A stretch of 64,000 nucleotides of DNA from an uncultured Arenicella sp. (GCA_938048185.1 CALIVT010000004.1:25519-89518), one strand, 5' to 3'; positions 37,910 through 47,567 are shown, counted from the stretch's first letter. A program made the numbers and translations. The notes: generated by a model not told the origin, from the letters alone.

Positions 37910-40744
37910 TTACTCGTATTCGCTAATACTCGGACAACTGCAAACTAGGTTCTTATCACCATACACATTATCGATGCGCCCAACTGGCGGCCAATATTTG
38001 ATGTTTGGTTCGTTGTGACTGTCTGGTTGATAGGCTTGTTGGCGACTATATGGAATGTCCAGGTCGTCGTTGAGTATAAAATTCATGGTATGTGGCGCGT
38101 TACTCAGCATTGAGTTGTCAAGCGGTAATTCTTTATTCTTGACCTGAAGATACTCTTGAAAGATTCCTTGCATTGCTCGACAGAAACGATCTAACTCGGC
38201 CAGCGATTCGCTCTCAGTTGGTTCTATCATTAGGGTGCCGGCTACCGGAAAGCTCATAGTTGGCGCGTGAAAGCCATAGTCGATCAAGCGCTTAGCGATA
38301 TCGTCAACCGACACGCCGTGATCTTTCATAGGGCGGGTATCGATAATGCATTCATGCGCCACTAAATTCTTATTACCGGTGAATAAAATAGGGTAGGCGT
38401 CTTTGAGTTTATATGCGACGTAGTTGGCACTTAAAATAGCGCACTGAGTTGCCTTGCGTAAACCTTGCGCGCCCATCATGCGAATGTACATCCATGAAAT
38501 AGGTAAAATGCTCGCGCTGCCGAACGGCGCTGCACTAATGCTGGCGCCCGTGCGTTGAGTGTCGTAGCCATCTTTTGGCATAAACGGTGCTAAATGCGCA
38601 CCGACTCCAATTGGCCCGACACCTGGCCCGCCACCGCCGTGGGGTATGCAAAACGTTTTGTGTAGGTTCAAATGCGACACGTCGCCGCCAAACTTACCAG
38701 GCTGGGCGACACCGACTAATGCGTTTAGGTTTGCGCCATCAATATACACTTGTCCGCCTGCGGCATGTACCGCGTTGCATACTTTAGTAACGTCTTCTTC
38801 AAACACACCGTGGGTCGACGGGTAGGTAATCATAATTGCTGCAATCCGCTTTGGGTGTTGTTCTATCTTGTTATTTAGGTCAGTTAGATCAACATTGCCG
38901 CGTTCGTCGCACTTTACGACCACCACCTGCATATTCGCCATTTGCGCAGATGCAGGGTTAGTGCCGTGGGCTGAGCTAGGGATCAAACAGATATCTCGCT
39001 CGGTTTCACCGTTGGCTTCGTGGTAGGCCTTAATCGCGAGCAAGCCCGCGTATTCGCCTTGCGAGCCGGCATTGGGTTGCAAAGACATCGCGTCATAGCC
39101 AGTACAAGCACAGAGCATGGCTTCGAGCTGCGCGATCATCGTTTGATAGCCCTTGGTTTGGTCCTTGGGGGCAAAGGGGTGAATGCTAGCAAATTCAGGC
39201 CAAGTAACCGGTGTCATTTCGCTGGCGGCATTGAGTTTCATGGTGCAGGAGCCAAGCGCGATCATCGAGCGATCAAGCGCAATGTCTTTGTCGGCAAGGC
39301 GTCGTAAATAGCGCATCATTTCGGTTTCACTGTGGTAGCGGTGAAAAACGTCTTGGCGCATGTAAGCGTCATTTCTAAGCCAGTCAGCGCTTAAGCCCTT
39401 AGTGAACTCGGTCGTATCGACATGACCGCCCGCGCAGCGCAGCAACTCGACAACGTCGCCTTCATGGCAGGTCTCGTCAAATGCAATAGAGATGCTTGAT
39501 TGACTGCGTTGATTGACGTTGTAGCCTTTTTCCAGCGCGCTATTGAGTATCTTTGCTGCGTCGACATCGAACAACGTAACGGTGTCAAAAAATGATTCGC
39601 TGGTAATTAGCCCAGCCTCTCTACAGCCGTTCGCGAATGCCGTCGCAAGGCGGTTCACCCGTTCGGCGCTCGCCCGTAATTTTTGCGGACCGTGGTAACA
39701 GGCATACAGTGTCGCCATGATTGCTAGCAGCGCTTGCGCAGTACAAATGTTCGAGGTGGCCTTCTCTCGCCGAATGTGTTGCTCACGAGTTTGTAGCGCG
39801 AGGCGATAGGCCGGGTTGCCGTGCACATCGATTGACTGGCCTACTAAGCGGCCAGGCATCGAACGTTTGTATTTATCGCGTACCGCAAAAAAACCGGCAT
39901 GGGGGCCGCCAAAACCAAGTGGCACACCGAAGCGCTGCGAGTTGCCAACCACGATATCTGCGCCGAGCTCGCCTGGCGATTTAAGCATGGTAAGCGCTAA
40001 TAAATCACTTGCCATTATCACCAGTGAGCCATTGGCTTTTGCTGCTTTGCAGAGTGAATTTAAATCAGTAATTGACCCATAGGTGTCCGGGTATTGCACC
40101 ACAACGCCGAATGTCTCGTCATTAAACTCGGGCGTCGAATTCTCGTCAAAGCTCACTAATTCGATGCCGAGCGGTGCGGCCCTGGTGTTTAGAATTTCCA
40201 ACGTTTGTGGGTGGCAGTTGGCAGACACCAAGCATTTATTACGCTTGCCTTTCAACGCTCGGTGCGCCAGCGTGAGTGCTTCGCCGGCGGCGGTCCCTTC
40301 ATCTAACAGCGACGCGTTGGCAATATCCATTCCTGTTAACTCAGTAATCATGGTTTGAAAGTAAAACAAAACTTCCAAGCGGCCTTGTGATATTTCAGGC
40401 TGATACGGCGTATAGGCGGTATACCACGCTGGGTTTTCAAGCACATTGCGCTGAATTACTTTGGGCGTATGGGTGCCGTAGTAACCTTGCCCAATAAGCG
40501 ATTTAAGCACTGTATTTTGTGACGCAATTTCTTTTAGCTCTGCCAGTGCTTGCTCTTCGCTGACGGGCGCCGAAAGGTCTAGCGGACGGTTGTCGGCAAT
40601 ACTGGTGGGCACCACAGTCTTGGTTAACTCATCCAAGGATTCGAAGCCGAGTTGGCTCAACATGCTTGCGATATCAGCATCGCTTAAGCCGATATGCCGA
40701 TCAGAAAAATGGTACTCAGAAATCTGCTGCTTAGAGATAGTCAT
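37910..40744 (-). CDS. gcvP: Glycine dehydrogenase (decarboxylating), P-protein
   Basis: PLP enzyme that decarboxylates glycine and loads the aminomethyl group on GcvH. The 944 residues are one fused chain. The N-terminal half shows [17 protein letters not shown] and the C-terminal half the PLP-lysine site [18 protein letters not shown] near 700. [13 protein letters not shown] and [12 protein letters not shown] are also typical. It follows gcvT by 26 bases with a TAGGAG ribosome site. The usual gcvH is missing between or beside them. Confidence 0.97.
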   Translation of the reverse strand: MTISKQQISEYHFSDRHIGLSDADIASMLSQLGFESLDELTKTVVPTSIADNRPLDLSAPVSEEQALAELKEIASQNTVLKSLIGQGYYGTHTPKVIQRNVLENPAWYTAYTPYQPEISQGRLEVLFYFQTMITELTGMDIANASLLDEGTAAGEALTLAHRALKGKRNKCLVSANCHPQTLEILNTRAAPLGIELVSFDENSTPEFNDETFGVVVQYPDTYGSITDLNSLCKAAKANGSLVIMASDLLALTMLKSPGELGADIVVGNSQRFGVPLGFGGPHAGFFAVRDKYKRSMPGRLVGQSIDVHGNPAYRLALQTREQHIRREKATSNICTAQALLAIMATLYACYHGPQKLRASAERVNRLATAFANGCREAGLITSESFFDTVTLFDVDAAKILNSALEKGYNVNQRSQSSISIAFDETCHEGDVVELLRCAGGHVDTTEFTKGLSADWLRNDAYMRQDVFHRYHSETEMMRYLRRLADKDIALDRSMIALGSCTMKLNAASEMTPVTWPEFASIHPFAPKDQTKGYQTMIAQLEAMLCACTGYDAMSLQPNAGSQGEYAGLLAIKAYHEANGETERDICLIPSSAHGTNPASAQMANMQVVVVKCDERGNVDLTDLNNKIEQHPKRIAAIMITYPSTHGVFEEDVTKVCNAVHAAGGQVYIDGANLNALVGVAQPGKFGGDVSHLNLHKTFCIPHGGGGPGVGPIGVGAHLAPFMPKDGYDTQRTGASISAAPFGSASILPISWMYIRMMGAQGLRKATQCAILSANYVAYKLKDAYPILFTGNKNLVAHECIIDTRPMKDHGVSVDDIAKRLIDYGFHAPTMSFPVAGTLMIEPTESESLAELDRFCRAMQGIFQEYLQVKNKELPLDNSMLSNAPHTMNFILNDDLDIPYSRQQAYQPDSHNEPNIKYWPPVGRIDNVYGDKNLVCSCPSISEYE

Positions 40745-40770
40745 GATTTTTATAGGAGTAATAGTTTTGC

Positions 40771-41871
40771 TCAGCTTGTAGCTTGGCCATTTTTTATAAA
40801 CGGGTAGCGTGAGACGATTGCCTTTAAAAGTCTGTTGCGTACCCTAATTTCGACGTGATCGCCTATTTTGAGCACGCAGTTAACGCGGGCTAAACCAATG
40901 GATTTTTCTAAGCTGGGTGAAAAGGTGCCGCTGGTTACTTCACCAATTTTTTGCCCATCAAGGAATACCTCTTGATGGCCACGCAGCACGCCCCGATCGT
41001 TTAGCACTAGCCCGATCATTTTTTTATCGCATGTTGTCTCTAACGCCTCGCGACCGATAAACGCTCGATCATCGGTGAAGCTGACTGTCCACGTTAAGCC
41101 GGACTCGAGGGGCGAGTGGTTTTCATCAAGATCATTGCCGTAGAGCGCCATCCCGGCCTCTAGCCGTAGAGTGTCGCGCGCGCCAAGCCCGCAGGGTTGC
41201 ACCTTCGCGCTAAGTAGCCGTTCCCACAGCGTATTCGCCAACTCTGAAGAGACTATTAGTTCAACGCCGTCTTCCCCCGTATAGCCGGTGCGGCCAACAA
41301 ATTCGCCGCCAGCGAACCCGCCTTGAAAGCGATTTAGTTCGGCTACTACCTTCGCCAACTCATCGGGTAATACCTTGGAACAAACTGCGAGCGCGTCAGG
41401 GCCTTGAACCGCGATTAGCGCAAGCTCTGGTCGCTCGCTAACTCTTACGTCAAAGCGCTCCGCTTGACGCTGCAACCATGCCATGTCCTTTTCATTAGTG
41501 CCTGCATTCGTCACCAAGCGGCAATGACTGTCGTCTACGTAATAAACAATTAAGTCGTCGATCACGCCGCCTTTGTCATTAAGCATGCAGCTATACAGGG
41601 CTTTACCCGGGCTCATACTGATTTTCTTAATGTCGTTGGCTAATAGCCGGCTAAGAAAATTCAGTGTGTCGGCTCCGGTAACGTCAGACACGGTCATATG
41701 CGACACGTCGAACATGCCGCAGTGCTTTCGTACAGCACGGTGCTCGTCAATTTGTGAACCATAGTTGACGGGCAAAGCCCAGCCACCAAAGTCTACAATT
41801 TTGGCGTTTAGGGCTTGGTGTTGGTTGAATAAGGGAGTTTTAAGTAACGACGAATCGGTAAGGTCAGGCAT
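40771..41871 (-). CDS. gcvT: Aminomethyltransferase, T-protein
   Basis: Transfers the methylene unit from aminomethyl-GcvH to tetrahydrofolate, releasing ammonia. The 366 residues show [28 protein letters not shown] split over the start, [14 protein letters not shown] near 53, and [12 protein letters not shown] near 200. It is the first gene behind the tandem glycine riboswitch, so it is probably induced by glycine together with gcvP. Confidence 0.97.
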   Translation of the reverse strand: MPDLTDSSLLKTPLFNQHQALNAKIVDFGGWALPVNYGSQIDEHRAVRKHCGMFDVSHMTVSDVTGADTLNFLSRLLANDIKKISMSPGKALYSCMLNDKGGVIDDLIVYYVDDSHCRLVTNAGTNEKDMAWLQRQAERFDVRVSERPELALIAVQGPDALAVCSKVLPDELAKVVAELNRFQGGFAGGEFVGRTGYTGEDGVELIVSSELANTLWERLLSAKVQPCGLGARDTLRLEAGMALYGNDLDENHSPLESGLTWTVSFTDDRAFIGREALETTCDKKMIGLVLNDRGVLRGHQEVFLDGQKIGEVTSGTFSPSLEKSIGLARVNCVLKIGDHVEIRVRNRLLKAIVSRYPFIKNGQATS

Positions 41872-41899
41872 AAGAATCAGTTAAGGTGCGAAACTAGTT

Positions 41900-41930
41900 G
41901 CTATTGCGAATTGGCAATAGATTCGTTGAA
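41900..41930 (-). other. Hairpin in the expression platform of the gcvT leader
   Basis: On the minus strand CTATTGC and GCAATAG form a 7-bp hairpin roughly 30-50 bases upstream of the gcvT ATG. A second arm pair, GAGCAACC/GGTTGTTC, lies between it and the second aptamer. In addition, GCGAAAC just after aptamer 2 is complementary to GTTTCGC close to the ATG. These could switch access to the gcvT start. No U-run is seen, so translational control is more likely than termination. Confidence 0.4.
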
Positions 41931-41949
41931 CAACCACTCTGGGTTGCTC

Positions 41950-42195
41950 TCGTTTCGCTCCTCTGTCCGGTTACCTGAAAGATTACCTCTTCGGTGGCTC
42001 AATCTTGGCTTGCAATAGAGTTTGCGAGTCAAGCGAGCGCTCTCCAGAGTCGACGTTGCTAGTGAGTGCGGGTGTCTAGGGTCGACAACCTTGAAAAACA
42101 GCATTCACTAACTAAGTTTGCGGTCCGTTTGCCTGAGCGGTTACGAGCACGTTGCGCCTTCGGCGGGCCAATTTAATGACCTCTCTTCCACAAAT
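41950..42195 (-). ncRNA. Tandem glycine riboswitch
   Basis: Two glycine aptamers in tandem on the minus strand, upstream of gcvT. Aptamer 1 (about 42110-42192) has GGAAGAGAGG, then GCCGAAGGCGCAA and CTCAGGCAAACGGACCG. Aptamer 2 (about 41955-42052) has TCTGGAGAGCG, then CACCGAAGAGGTAA and TTTCAGGTAACCGGACAGAG. Both show the family core CCGAAG-x-x-G-x-AA and the TCAGG-x-AA-x-x-GGAC block. A perfect TATAAT -10 lies just upstream. The family activates gcv genes when glycine is high. Confidence 0.92.
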
Positions 42196-42209
42196 TTCGT
42201 CGAGCCTCG

Positions 42210-42240
42210 ATTATAGACAAAATTTGCCTATAAGCGACAA
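42210..42240 (-). promoter_or_regulatory. Promoter of the glycine riboswitch-gcvTP transcript
   Basis: On the minus strand a consensus TATAAT (42210-42215) stands ~15 bases before aptamer 1. The best -35 is TTGTCG at 19-base spacing, or TGTCGC at 18, which is weak, so the hexamer pair is imperfect. Position supports it as the promoter. Confidence 0.55.
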
Positions 42241-42274
42241 TAAATATCGTTTAATCGTAGCTACTGACTGCTTG

Positions 42275-43648
42275 TTATTGTCTGAACGAAGCAGCTTCGA
42301 TTTTATGCTTCTTCAATAAGCGGTGAAATTCAGTTCGATTACGTTTTGATATGTAAGCCGCACGCGTTACGTTACCGTTAGTCGATTTCAACACATCGGT
42401 TAAATAATTTCGTTCGAACTCACGATGCGCACTGGTTAGTGGCAATATTCTTGCGACGGGTATGTTTAAGCGACTATTCACTAAGCTCTCTGAGACCACC
42501 TTAGTTCTGCACAGGCGAATACACTGGCGCACCACGCTGTTCAGTTGATATATATTTTCTGGCCACTCTGCGCTGGTCAGTAATTCCATCGCTTTTTTAG
42601 AGAATTGAGGATTATCATCTAAGCCCATATTTTCTATACATCGCTGAACTATCGAGGGAATGTCCTCTCGGTGTTCTCGCAGCGGCGGAATGGACAGCAA
42701 GGTGACATCGAGTTCGGGGTTGAGTTCCCACGCGCGCTCCATGCTTCTATCGTAGGCGTCCCTGCGCTTAGTTGTGCCCATCAGTCGAACATCGAAACTG
42801 TATGGCTCGTCGGAATCGATTGCGTGTGCTTGTTTGTTGATGGTGGCACGTAAAAGTTTTTTGAGAAATGCCGGCGACCCTCGATCGAAGTCATTGAGCA
42901 AGAAGGTACCGCCATTCGCCTGTCGTAGCAGCCCAATTTGTTCGGGTTCAGACTCAGACCCGTTGCCGATCTTGCCATAAATCTCGGCCTCTATTAACGT
43001 TTCGGGCAGTGAACTACACGATATGTGGGTCAGTACCTTATCGCTGCGCGTACTTCGCGCATGTGCAGCGCGAGCCAGCTCACTTTTACCGGTGCCGAGC
43101 TCGCCCACAAACACTAAAACTGAGTTGGTGGGTGCAAATCGGTCGATCAATTCAAATACCGACTGGATCGCAGGGCTGGTGCCCACAACCCGATTGCGCC
43201 AGAATTCAGCGCTAGAATGAGCTTTATGGGTGGGTTTTGATGATCTGCAGAAACCATTAACCAGTAAGGCAGATTGAATTTCGTGCACCAGTTCCTTGCC
43301 ATCAAACGGTTTTGTTAGAAACGTGGCAACCCCTGCCTGTGTTGCGGCGACGGCGTCAGGAATAGTTCCATGCGCTGTCAGCACGATCACGGGCAGCAAT
43401 GGGTTATTCGCATGCACTGTTTCAAATAGCTCCATGCCAGACATGTTTGGCAGTTGCAGGTCAGTAACTATTAAGTTTGGCGTCCAATATGACAGTAAGC
43501 TTAGCGCCTCTTCAGCCGAGCCGGCGGTTCTAAGCTCGAACTTGAAGGGTTTTAGGCGCATCTTCATCAGCTTGATGAGGTCGGCGTTATCATCAACCAG
43601 TAGTAGCTTGGCACTTTCAGTGGGGCTGAATTTTTTCGAGTAAGGCAT
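42275..43648 (-). CDS. GlrR/QseF-type response regulator with a degenerate sigma-54 AAA+ domain
   Basis: A 457-residue regulator (ATG chosen; a TTG four codons earlier is possible). The receiver is intact: Asp63 (VTDLQLP) and Lys113 (LTKPF). The AAA+ domain has a good Walker A (GELGTGKS, 182-189). The GAFTGA loop that contacts sigma-54 is absent: IYGKIGNGSESEPEQIG occupies that stretch (223-239). Walker B reads LLND (250-253) in place of the usual LFLDE. The arginine-finger segment FR-x-DLYYRL is replaced by ERAWELNPELDV, and the sensor II NVREL reads NIYQL. The Fis-type HTH (GNVTRAAYISKRNRTEFHRLL) is intact and GlrR-like. It probably no longer remodels sigma-54 polymerase. Confidence 0.85.
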   Translation of the reverse strand: MPYSKKFSPTESAKLLLVDDNADLIKLMKMRLKPFKFELRTAGSAEEALSLLSYWTPNLIVTDLQLPNMSGMELFETVHANNPLLPVIVLTAHGTIPDAVAATQAGVATFLTKPFDGKELVHEIQSALLVNGFCRSSKPTHKAHSSAEFWRNRVVGTSPAIQSVFELIDRFAPTNSVLVFVGELGTGKSELARAAHARSTRSDKVLTHISCSSLPETLIEAEIYGKIGNGSESEPEQIGLLRQANGGTFLLNDFDRGSPAFLKKLLRATINKQAHAIDSDEPYSFDVRLMGTTKRRDAYDRSMERAWELNPELDVTLLSIPPLREHREDIPSIVQRCIENMGLDDNPQFSKKAMELLTSAEWPENIYQLNSVVRQCIRLCRTKVVSESLVNSRLNIPVARILPLTSAHREFERNYLTDVLKSTNGNVTRAAYISKRNRTEFHRLLKKHKIEAASFRQ

Positions 43649-43680
43649 GTGGCTAAGCAATCAGATTGTGTGTGCGATGA

Positions 43681-44901
43681 CTAATTGCTGCTGCCAATAG
43701 CCGGAAGAGTGACGTGAAAGGCTGCTCCTCTATTGCTCTTCAACAAACGAATATCTCCGTTGTGTTCGTCTAAATATTGTTTGGCGATGGACAAGCCTAG
43801 CCCAGTGCCTCGCAACGGCATTTTTTTCGTCCGCTCGCCGACGAAAAAAGGGGCAAATATTGCTTTTTCTTGGCCTCGCTGAACACCTTTGCCTTGATCT
43901 TCGATAATAAAGCTCACTTTTCCACGGTTGTCCTGTTTTAAGATTAAATTGATTGTACTCGCGTCAGGTGAATTTTTTATTGCGTTAGAAATTAAATTCT
44001 CAAACACCGCTAGAATTTGATTAGGATCAACCATTGATTCGGAATCATCGGTGTCTGTTGCAACTGTAAGCGCCCGGCTGCGTATCGCCAGCTCGTGCTT
44101 GTCCAGCGCATGGGTAAGTAGTTCGCTGAGCCTAACGGGTTCGCGGTGTTTTTTATCCGTGACAGCAACCGCCTCATTGTAGTCGAGCAGGTTCTGAATT
44201 GCGGTTTGCAGCTCACCGCTACTTTTGACCAAAATTTTTGTGATTTCTTGCTGTTCCTGATTGATTTCTCCAAGCACTTCCTCGTCAAGTAGCCTAGAGC
44301 CCTCTGAGATCGACGCCAGCGGTGTTTTTAATTCGTGAGAAATATGTCGTAGGTGTTGTTGTTGTAATTCTTTATCACCCTGTATTTTGACCCGCAAACT
44401 TTCCAAACTGGCTGATAAATCTCTTATATCTCCTGGCCCGAATACCTGTATTTGTTCGCTCTTTTTATCTTTGCTGAGGTGCGCTACCGCTGCGAATAGT
44501 CGCCGAAAAGCGCGGTAGATAATAAACGTGAGTAGGCCGTAGGCAATGCAACCGAAAGTCGCAAGCAATACTAAGCCGTAGAGAACCGCGACTTGCACAT
44601 CGCGCAGGTTCTCGACTAACTGGCTTTGGTTTGCCTGTCTAGGCCCGGGCTCAAAATTAGTAAATGGGAATGAATTTTTTCGAAGAAAGGCGCCGAAGGT
44701 TAGCAACGTGGATGGTTTTTGCCACTGCTCTACGCTATTGCCTGATTCGAGGTATCTAGCGTGCGCGCTGGCTTCACGTTCGATGGCATTAACGGTGATG
44801 ATGCCAAGATAAATCACCGGCATTGTGGTTATTAAATGCGCGACAAAAAGTATTTGTGATAACGAGGCCTTAGCTTTTGAGCGTTGATAAATAGAAGTCA
44901 T
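43681..44901 (-). CDS. GlrK/QseE-type sensor histidine kinase
   Basis: Partner kinase of the downstream regulator, 32 bases apart. I start at MTSIYQRSKAK (406 aa); an ATG 14 codons upstream is the alternative. It has two hydrophobic segments, ~15-35 and ~130-150, with a ~90-residue periplasmic part, a HAMP-like linker, the H-box HISHELKTPLASISEGSRLL near 190 and an ATPase domain (NLISNAIKNSPD, DQGKGV, GTGLGLSIAKQYLDEH). The H-box is close to GlrK of enterics. The qseG/yfhG gene that separates the pair in enterics is absent. Confidence 0.9.
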   Translation of the reverse strand: MTSIYQRSKAKASLSQILFVAHLITTMPVIYLGIITVNAIEREASAHARYLESGNSVEQWQKPSTLLTFGAFLRKNSFPFTNFEPGPRQANQSQLVENLRDVQVAVLYGLVLLATFGCIAYGLLTFIIYRAFRRLFAAVAHLSKDKKSEQIQVFGPGDIRDLSASLESLRVKIQGDKELQQQHLRHISHELKTPLASISEGSRLLDEEVLGEINQEQQEITKILVKSSGELQTAIQNLLDYNEAVAVTDKKHREPVRLSELLTHALDKHELAIRSRALTVATDTDDSESMVDPNQILAVFENLISNAIKNSPDASTINLILKQDNRGKVSFIIEDQGKGVQRGQEKAIFAPFFVGERTKKMPLRGTGLGLSIAKQYLDEHNGDIRLLKSNRGAAFHVTLPAIGSSN

Positions 44902-45025
44902 GCCCAATGTTAGCGTAGTAAAATTACTCAAACAACACAGCATTGATGCACGCAGTGAGTTTTTTAAGGCCGCAATACGGTATTATTAGGTCGTTCTTGT
45001 GTCGTTGCTTACAGCTAAAAAAATT

Positions 45026-45901
45026 ATGGATCACACACTTGGTCTTCCGACTGACGCCGCTGTCGGCTCAATCCTATTTTGTTGCCCTGATAAAAGCGGG
45101 CTTATCGCGGCACTGGCCAAGTTTTTTGCGGTGCGTGGTTTGAATATTTCACGGTTCACGGAGTTTACCGACAATCATCAATTCGTCTCGCGCTTTGAGT
45201 GGGTATTAGATGATCGCTGGGAAAGCGAAACAGAGTTTTGCGGCGACTTTGACGTATTAGCTAATGGTTTTGGTGCTGACTATCAAGTGCTGTTTCATAA
45301 CCGCCAGCAAACTATTGGCTTGTTCGCGTCAACCCAGACGCATGTCTTGATAGAATTGCTGAATAAGCAAGAGGCGAACTATTTCCCGAACACTGAAATC
45401 GCATTTATTGTAGGGAGTGATCAGTCAATCTGCACCCTGGCCGATCGGCATGGAGTGCCGTTTTTTTATGTCGAAACGAGTGGCGATCCGCTAGATTATG
45501 AGGCGAGGCAACTTGAAATAGTTCATCGATATAAACCTGACGTGTTGGGTTTGGCGAGCTATGCCAATGTGCTTAGCGCTCGGTTTGTTGACCGGGTAGG
45601 CGGCCCAATTATCAACATCGGCTGCTCATTTTTGCCGTCACTTGCTGGCGCTGACCCATATCAAATTGCGTATAATCAAGGGCTTAAATTAATTGGCGCT
45701 ACCGCACGCTTTGTGACGGCGGCGGTTGATCAAGGCCCCATTATTGAGCAAGACGTCGTTCGAGTTAAGACCGCCGCCTCGGTGCACGATATGATTGAAT
45801 TGGGGCGCGCAATTGAACAAAAAGTATTTACCCGTGCAATGCTTACAGTGCTAGAGCACAAGGCGCTGGTGTATGAAAATCGAACGATTGTGTTTGATTA
45901 A
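45026..45901 (+). CDS. purU: Formyltetrahydrofolate deformylase PurU
   Basis: Hydrolyses 10-formyl-THF to formate and THF, balancing the one-carbon pools. At 291 residues it is the expected size. It starts with an ACT domain (SILFCCPDKSGLIAALAKFF). The C-terminal formyltransferase fold has PNTEIAFIVGSDQS and VLGLASYANVLS, then INIGCSFLPSLAGADPYQIA with the catalytic region. I use the ATG of MDHTLG; a GTG nine codons upstream is possible. Divergent from the GlrK-like gene. Glycine and PurU are physiologically linked through THF. Confidence 0.94.
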   Translation: MDHTLGLPTDAAVGSILFCCPDKSGLIAALAKFFAVRGLNISRFTEFTDNHQFVSRFEWVLDDRWESETEFCGDFDVLANGFGADYQVLFHNRQQTIGLFASTQTHVLIELLNKQEANYFPNTEIAFIVGSDQSICTLADRHGVPFFYVETSGDPLDYEARQLEIVHRYKPDVLGLASYANVLSARFVDRVGGPIINIGCSFLPSLAGADPYQIAYNQGLKLIGATARFVTAAVDQGPIIEQDVVRVKTAASVHDMIELGRAIEQKVFTRAMLTVLEHKALVYENRTIVFD

Positions 45902-45971
45902 GCAGAACGCACGTCTAATTTTCTCGGCGGCATTACCCTAATCTCTATTTAAGAACGTTTAATCAAAGCTT

Positions 45972-47072
45972 ATGAAATTCGAACACGCGGGTGCTTTGGC
46001 ATCGCAACACATCAAAGGTTTGATCGATGAATCGGTCATCGTTCTAGACAGTCCGGTTGACGAAGATCAAATTCAACCAGCGAGTATTGACTTGCGTCTT
46101 GGCAGTGTCGCTTACCGAGTCCGCTCATCATTTTTGCCGGGCAAGGGACGTTCTGTCGAACAGTGCTTGGAACACATGGCGATGCATGAAATTGATTTGC
46201 GCGACGGTGCCGTTTTAGAAAAGTCTTGTGTTTATATTGTGTTGTTGCAAGAAAGCTTAAAATTGCCAGAGAATTTGGCGGCCGCGGGCAACCCCAAAAG
46301 TTCAACTGGAAGACTAGACGTATTTACGCGCTTGATAACCGATAATGGTACGGAGTTTGAGCAAGTGCCTGCTGGCTATCAAGGCAAGCTTTATGCCGAG
46401 ATAGCGCCGCTTACCTTCAGTGTGTTGGTGCGCCGCGGTTCACGTTTATCGCAACTTAGAATTCGTTCCGGCGAATCGACCATAGGTAACGCTGCACATT
46501 ATCAATTACAACAACAAGAACGTTTAGTTGATCTTGATTTAAGCGCCCAGGAAGTCAGAAATGGTGTGCCAGTGAGTGTCGATTTGGCGGGTGACCCGGA
46601 TACCGGCTTGATTGGATTTCGTGCCAAACGGCATTCTAGCGTGATCGACGTCGATAAGTCGTCGGCGCACGCAGTAAAAGATTTCTGGGAGCCGCTCTAC
46701 GCGCATTCGAATCAGCTCATATTAGATCCGGGCGAATTTTATATTTTGGTCTCAAAGGAAGCCGTGCACGTGCCCTTTGATTACGCCGCAGAAATGGTGC
46801 CCTACGACACCTTGGTAGGTGAGTTTAGAGTACATTACGCCGGTTTTTTTGACCCCGGTTTTGGCGCCGCGCAGGCAGGTGGGCAGGGTTCTCGAGCCGT
46901 ACTTGAAGTGCGTAGTTTTGACGTGCCATTTTTATTAGAGCATGGTCAAAACGTCGGACGCTTAGTGTATGAGACGATGCTCGAAACACCCGACCGAATA
47001 TACGGTCAAGGCGTGCCCTCTAACTATCAAGCGCAAGGCTTGAAACTGAGCAAACATTTTTGTATGGATTAA
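45972..47072 (+). CDS. 2'-deoxycytidine 5'-triphosphate deaminase, two-domain type
   Basis: Converts dCTP to dUTP for dTTP synthesis. The 366 residues are about twice the usual ~190-residue Dcd: the first half carries IQPASIDLRLGSVAYRV and NPKSSTGRLDVFTRLITD, the second repeats the fold with DFWEPLYA, LILDPGEFYILVSKEAV, VHYAGFFDPGFG and LEVRSFDVPFLLEHGQ. This duplicated form is known mainly from alphaproteobacteria and some gammaproteobacteria. Adjacent to purU (70-base gap), so possibly co-transcribed. Confidence 0.88.
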   Translation: MKFEHAGALASQHIKGLIDESVIVLDSPVDEDQIQPASIDLRLGSVAYRVRSSFLPGKGRSVEQCLEHMAMHEIDLRDGAVLEKSCVYIVLLQESLKLPENLAAAGNPKSSTGRLDVFTRLITDNGTEFEQVPAGYQGKLYAEIAPLTFSVLVRRGSRLSQLRIRSGESTIGNAAHYQLQQQERLVDLDLSAQEVRNGVPVSVDLAGDPDTGLIGFRAKRHSSVIDVDKSSAHAVKDFWEPLYAHSNQLILDPGEFYILVSKEAVHVPFDYAAEMVPYDTLVGEFRVHYAGFFDPGFGAAQAGGQGSRAVLEVRSFDVPFLLEHGQNVGRLVYETMLETPDRIYGQGVPSNYQAQGLKLSKHFCMD

Positions 47073-47226
47073 AATGTGCAAATCTCACCCATTCGGGTGA
47101 GGCACTGCGTTAAAAAAACGATTACATTAGTTCTCGATCCAATGACGGATCGGCGCCACTCAAGCTCAGTATTAAACATTGAGCCTGATCAAATATGGGG
47201 CGTAAATTTAAATGGAGATATTAAAC

Positions 47227-47499
47227 ATGAACGCAAAATCAATCTTAAACAAAGCACTTTTGTCTACTAGCCTTTTTATTATATTAGGTGCTACTGCTCA
47301 AGTGAGCGCGGCGAGTGATTGTAAAGGCTTGGAAAACAGTGCTTGTCAGGGTGCAACGTCTTGCTCTTGGGTCGAGGGTTATGAACGCAAGGACGGACGT
47401 ACCGTCAAGTCATTTTGTCGAACCAAAGCATCGGCTCGCAAAACCTCGGTTGCTGATGAATCCGTAGCGAAAGAAAGCGATAAAAATTCTAAGCGGTAG
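47227..47499 (+). CDS. Small secreted cysteine-containing protein
   Basis: A 90-residue protein with a signal peptide (NKALLSTSLFIILGATAQ, likely cleavage after VSA). The mature part is short: DCKGLENSACQGATSCSWVEGYERKDGR..SFC gives four Cys in about 40 residues, probably two disulfides, then a charged tail ending in Lys-Arg. The start is the ATG after a GGAG site; an ATG 15 bases upstream contains that site. I do not recognise a function. Followed by an intrinsic terminator. Confidence 0.75.
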   Translation: MNAKSILNKALLSTSLFIILGATAQVSAASDCKGLENSACQGATSCSWVEGYERKDGRTVKSFCRTKASARKTSVADESVAKESDKNSKR

Positions 47500-47535
47500 A
47501 GCACACGACCTTGTTAAGGTAATTTATTATCGAGC

Positions 47536-47567
47536 AAAAAGGGGCTGATTTAATCGGCCCCTTTTTT
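47536..47567. terminator. Intrinsic terminator after the small secreted protein
   Basis: GGGGCTGATT and AATCGGCCCC pair (one G-U) with an A-run before and a T-run after, so it can work on both strands. The convergent cmoB stop lies within the T-run side. Confidence 0.88.

Noticed and set aside
41901..42104. A 67-codon open frame on the minus strand upstream of gcvT
   Set aside because: It lies over the second glycine aptamer; its codons are explained by riboswitch sequence, and it has no ribosome site or protein similarity.
43296..43643. A 115-codon plus-strand frame within the GlrR-like gene
   Set aside because: It is the antisense shadow of the receiver domain and has no start signal or family match.
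47073..47226. Open frame of 64 codons beginning at 47076
   Set aside because: It ends within the secreted-protein gene, has no ribosome site, and the region mostly holds a small hairpin (CTCACCC/GGGTGAG) after the dCTP deaminase gene.
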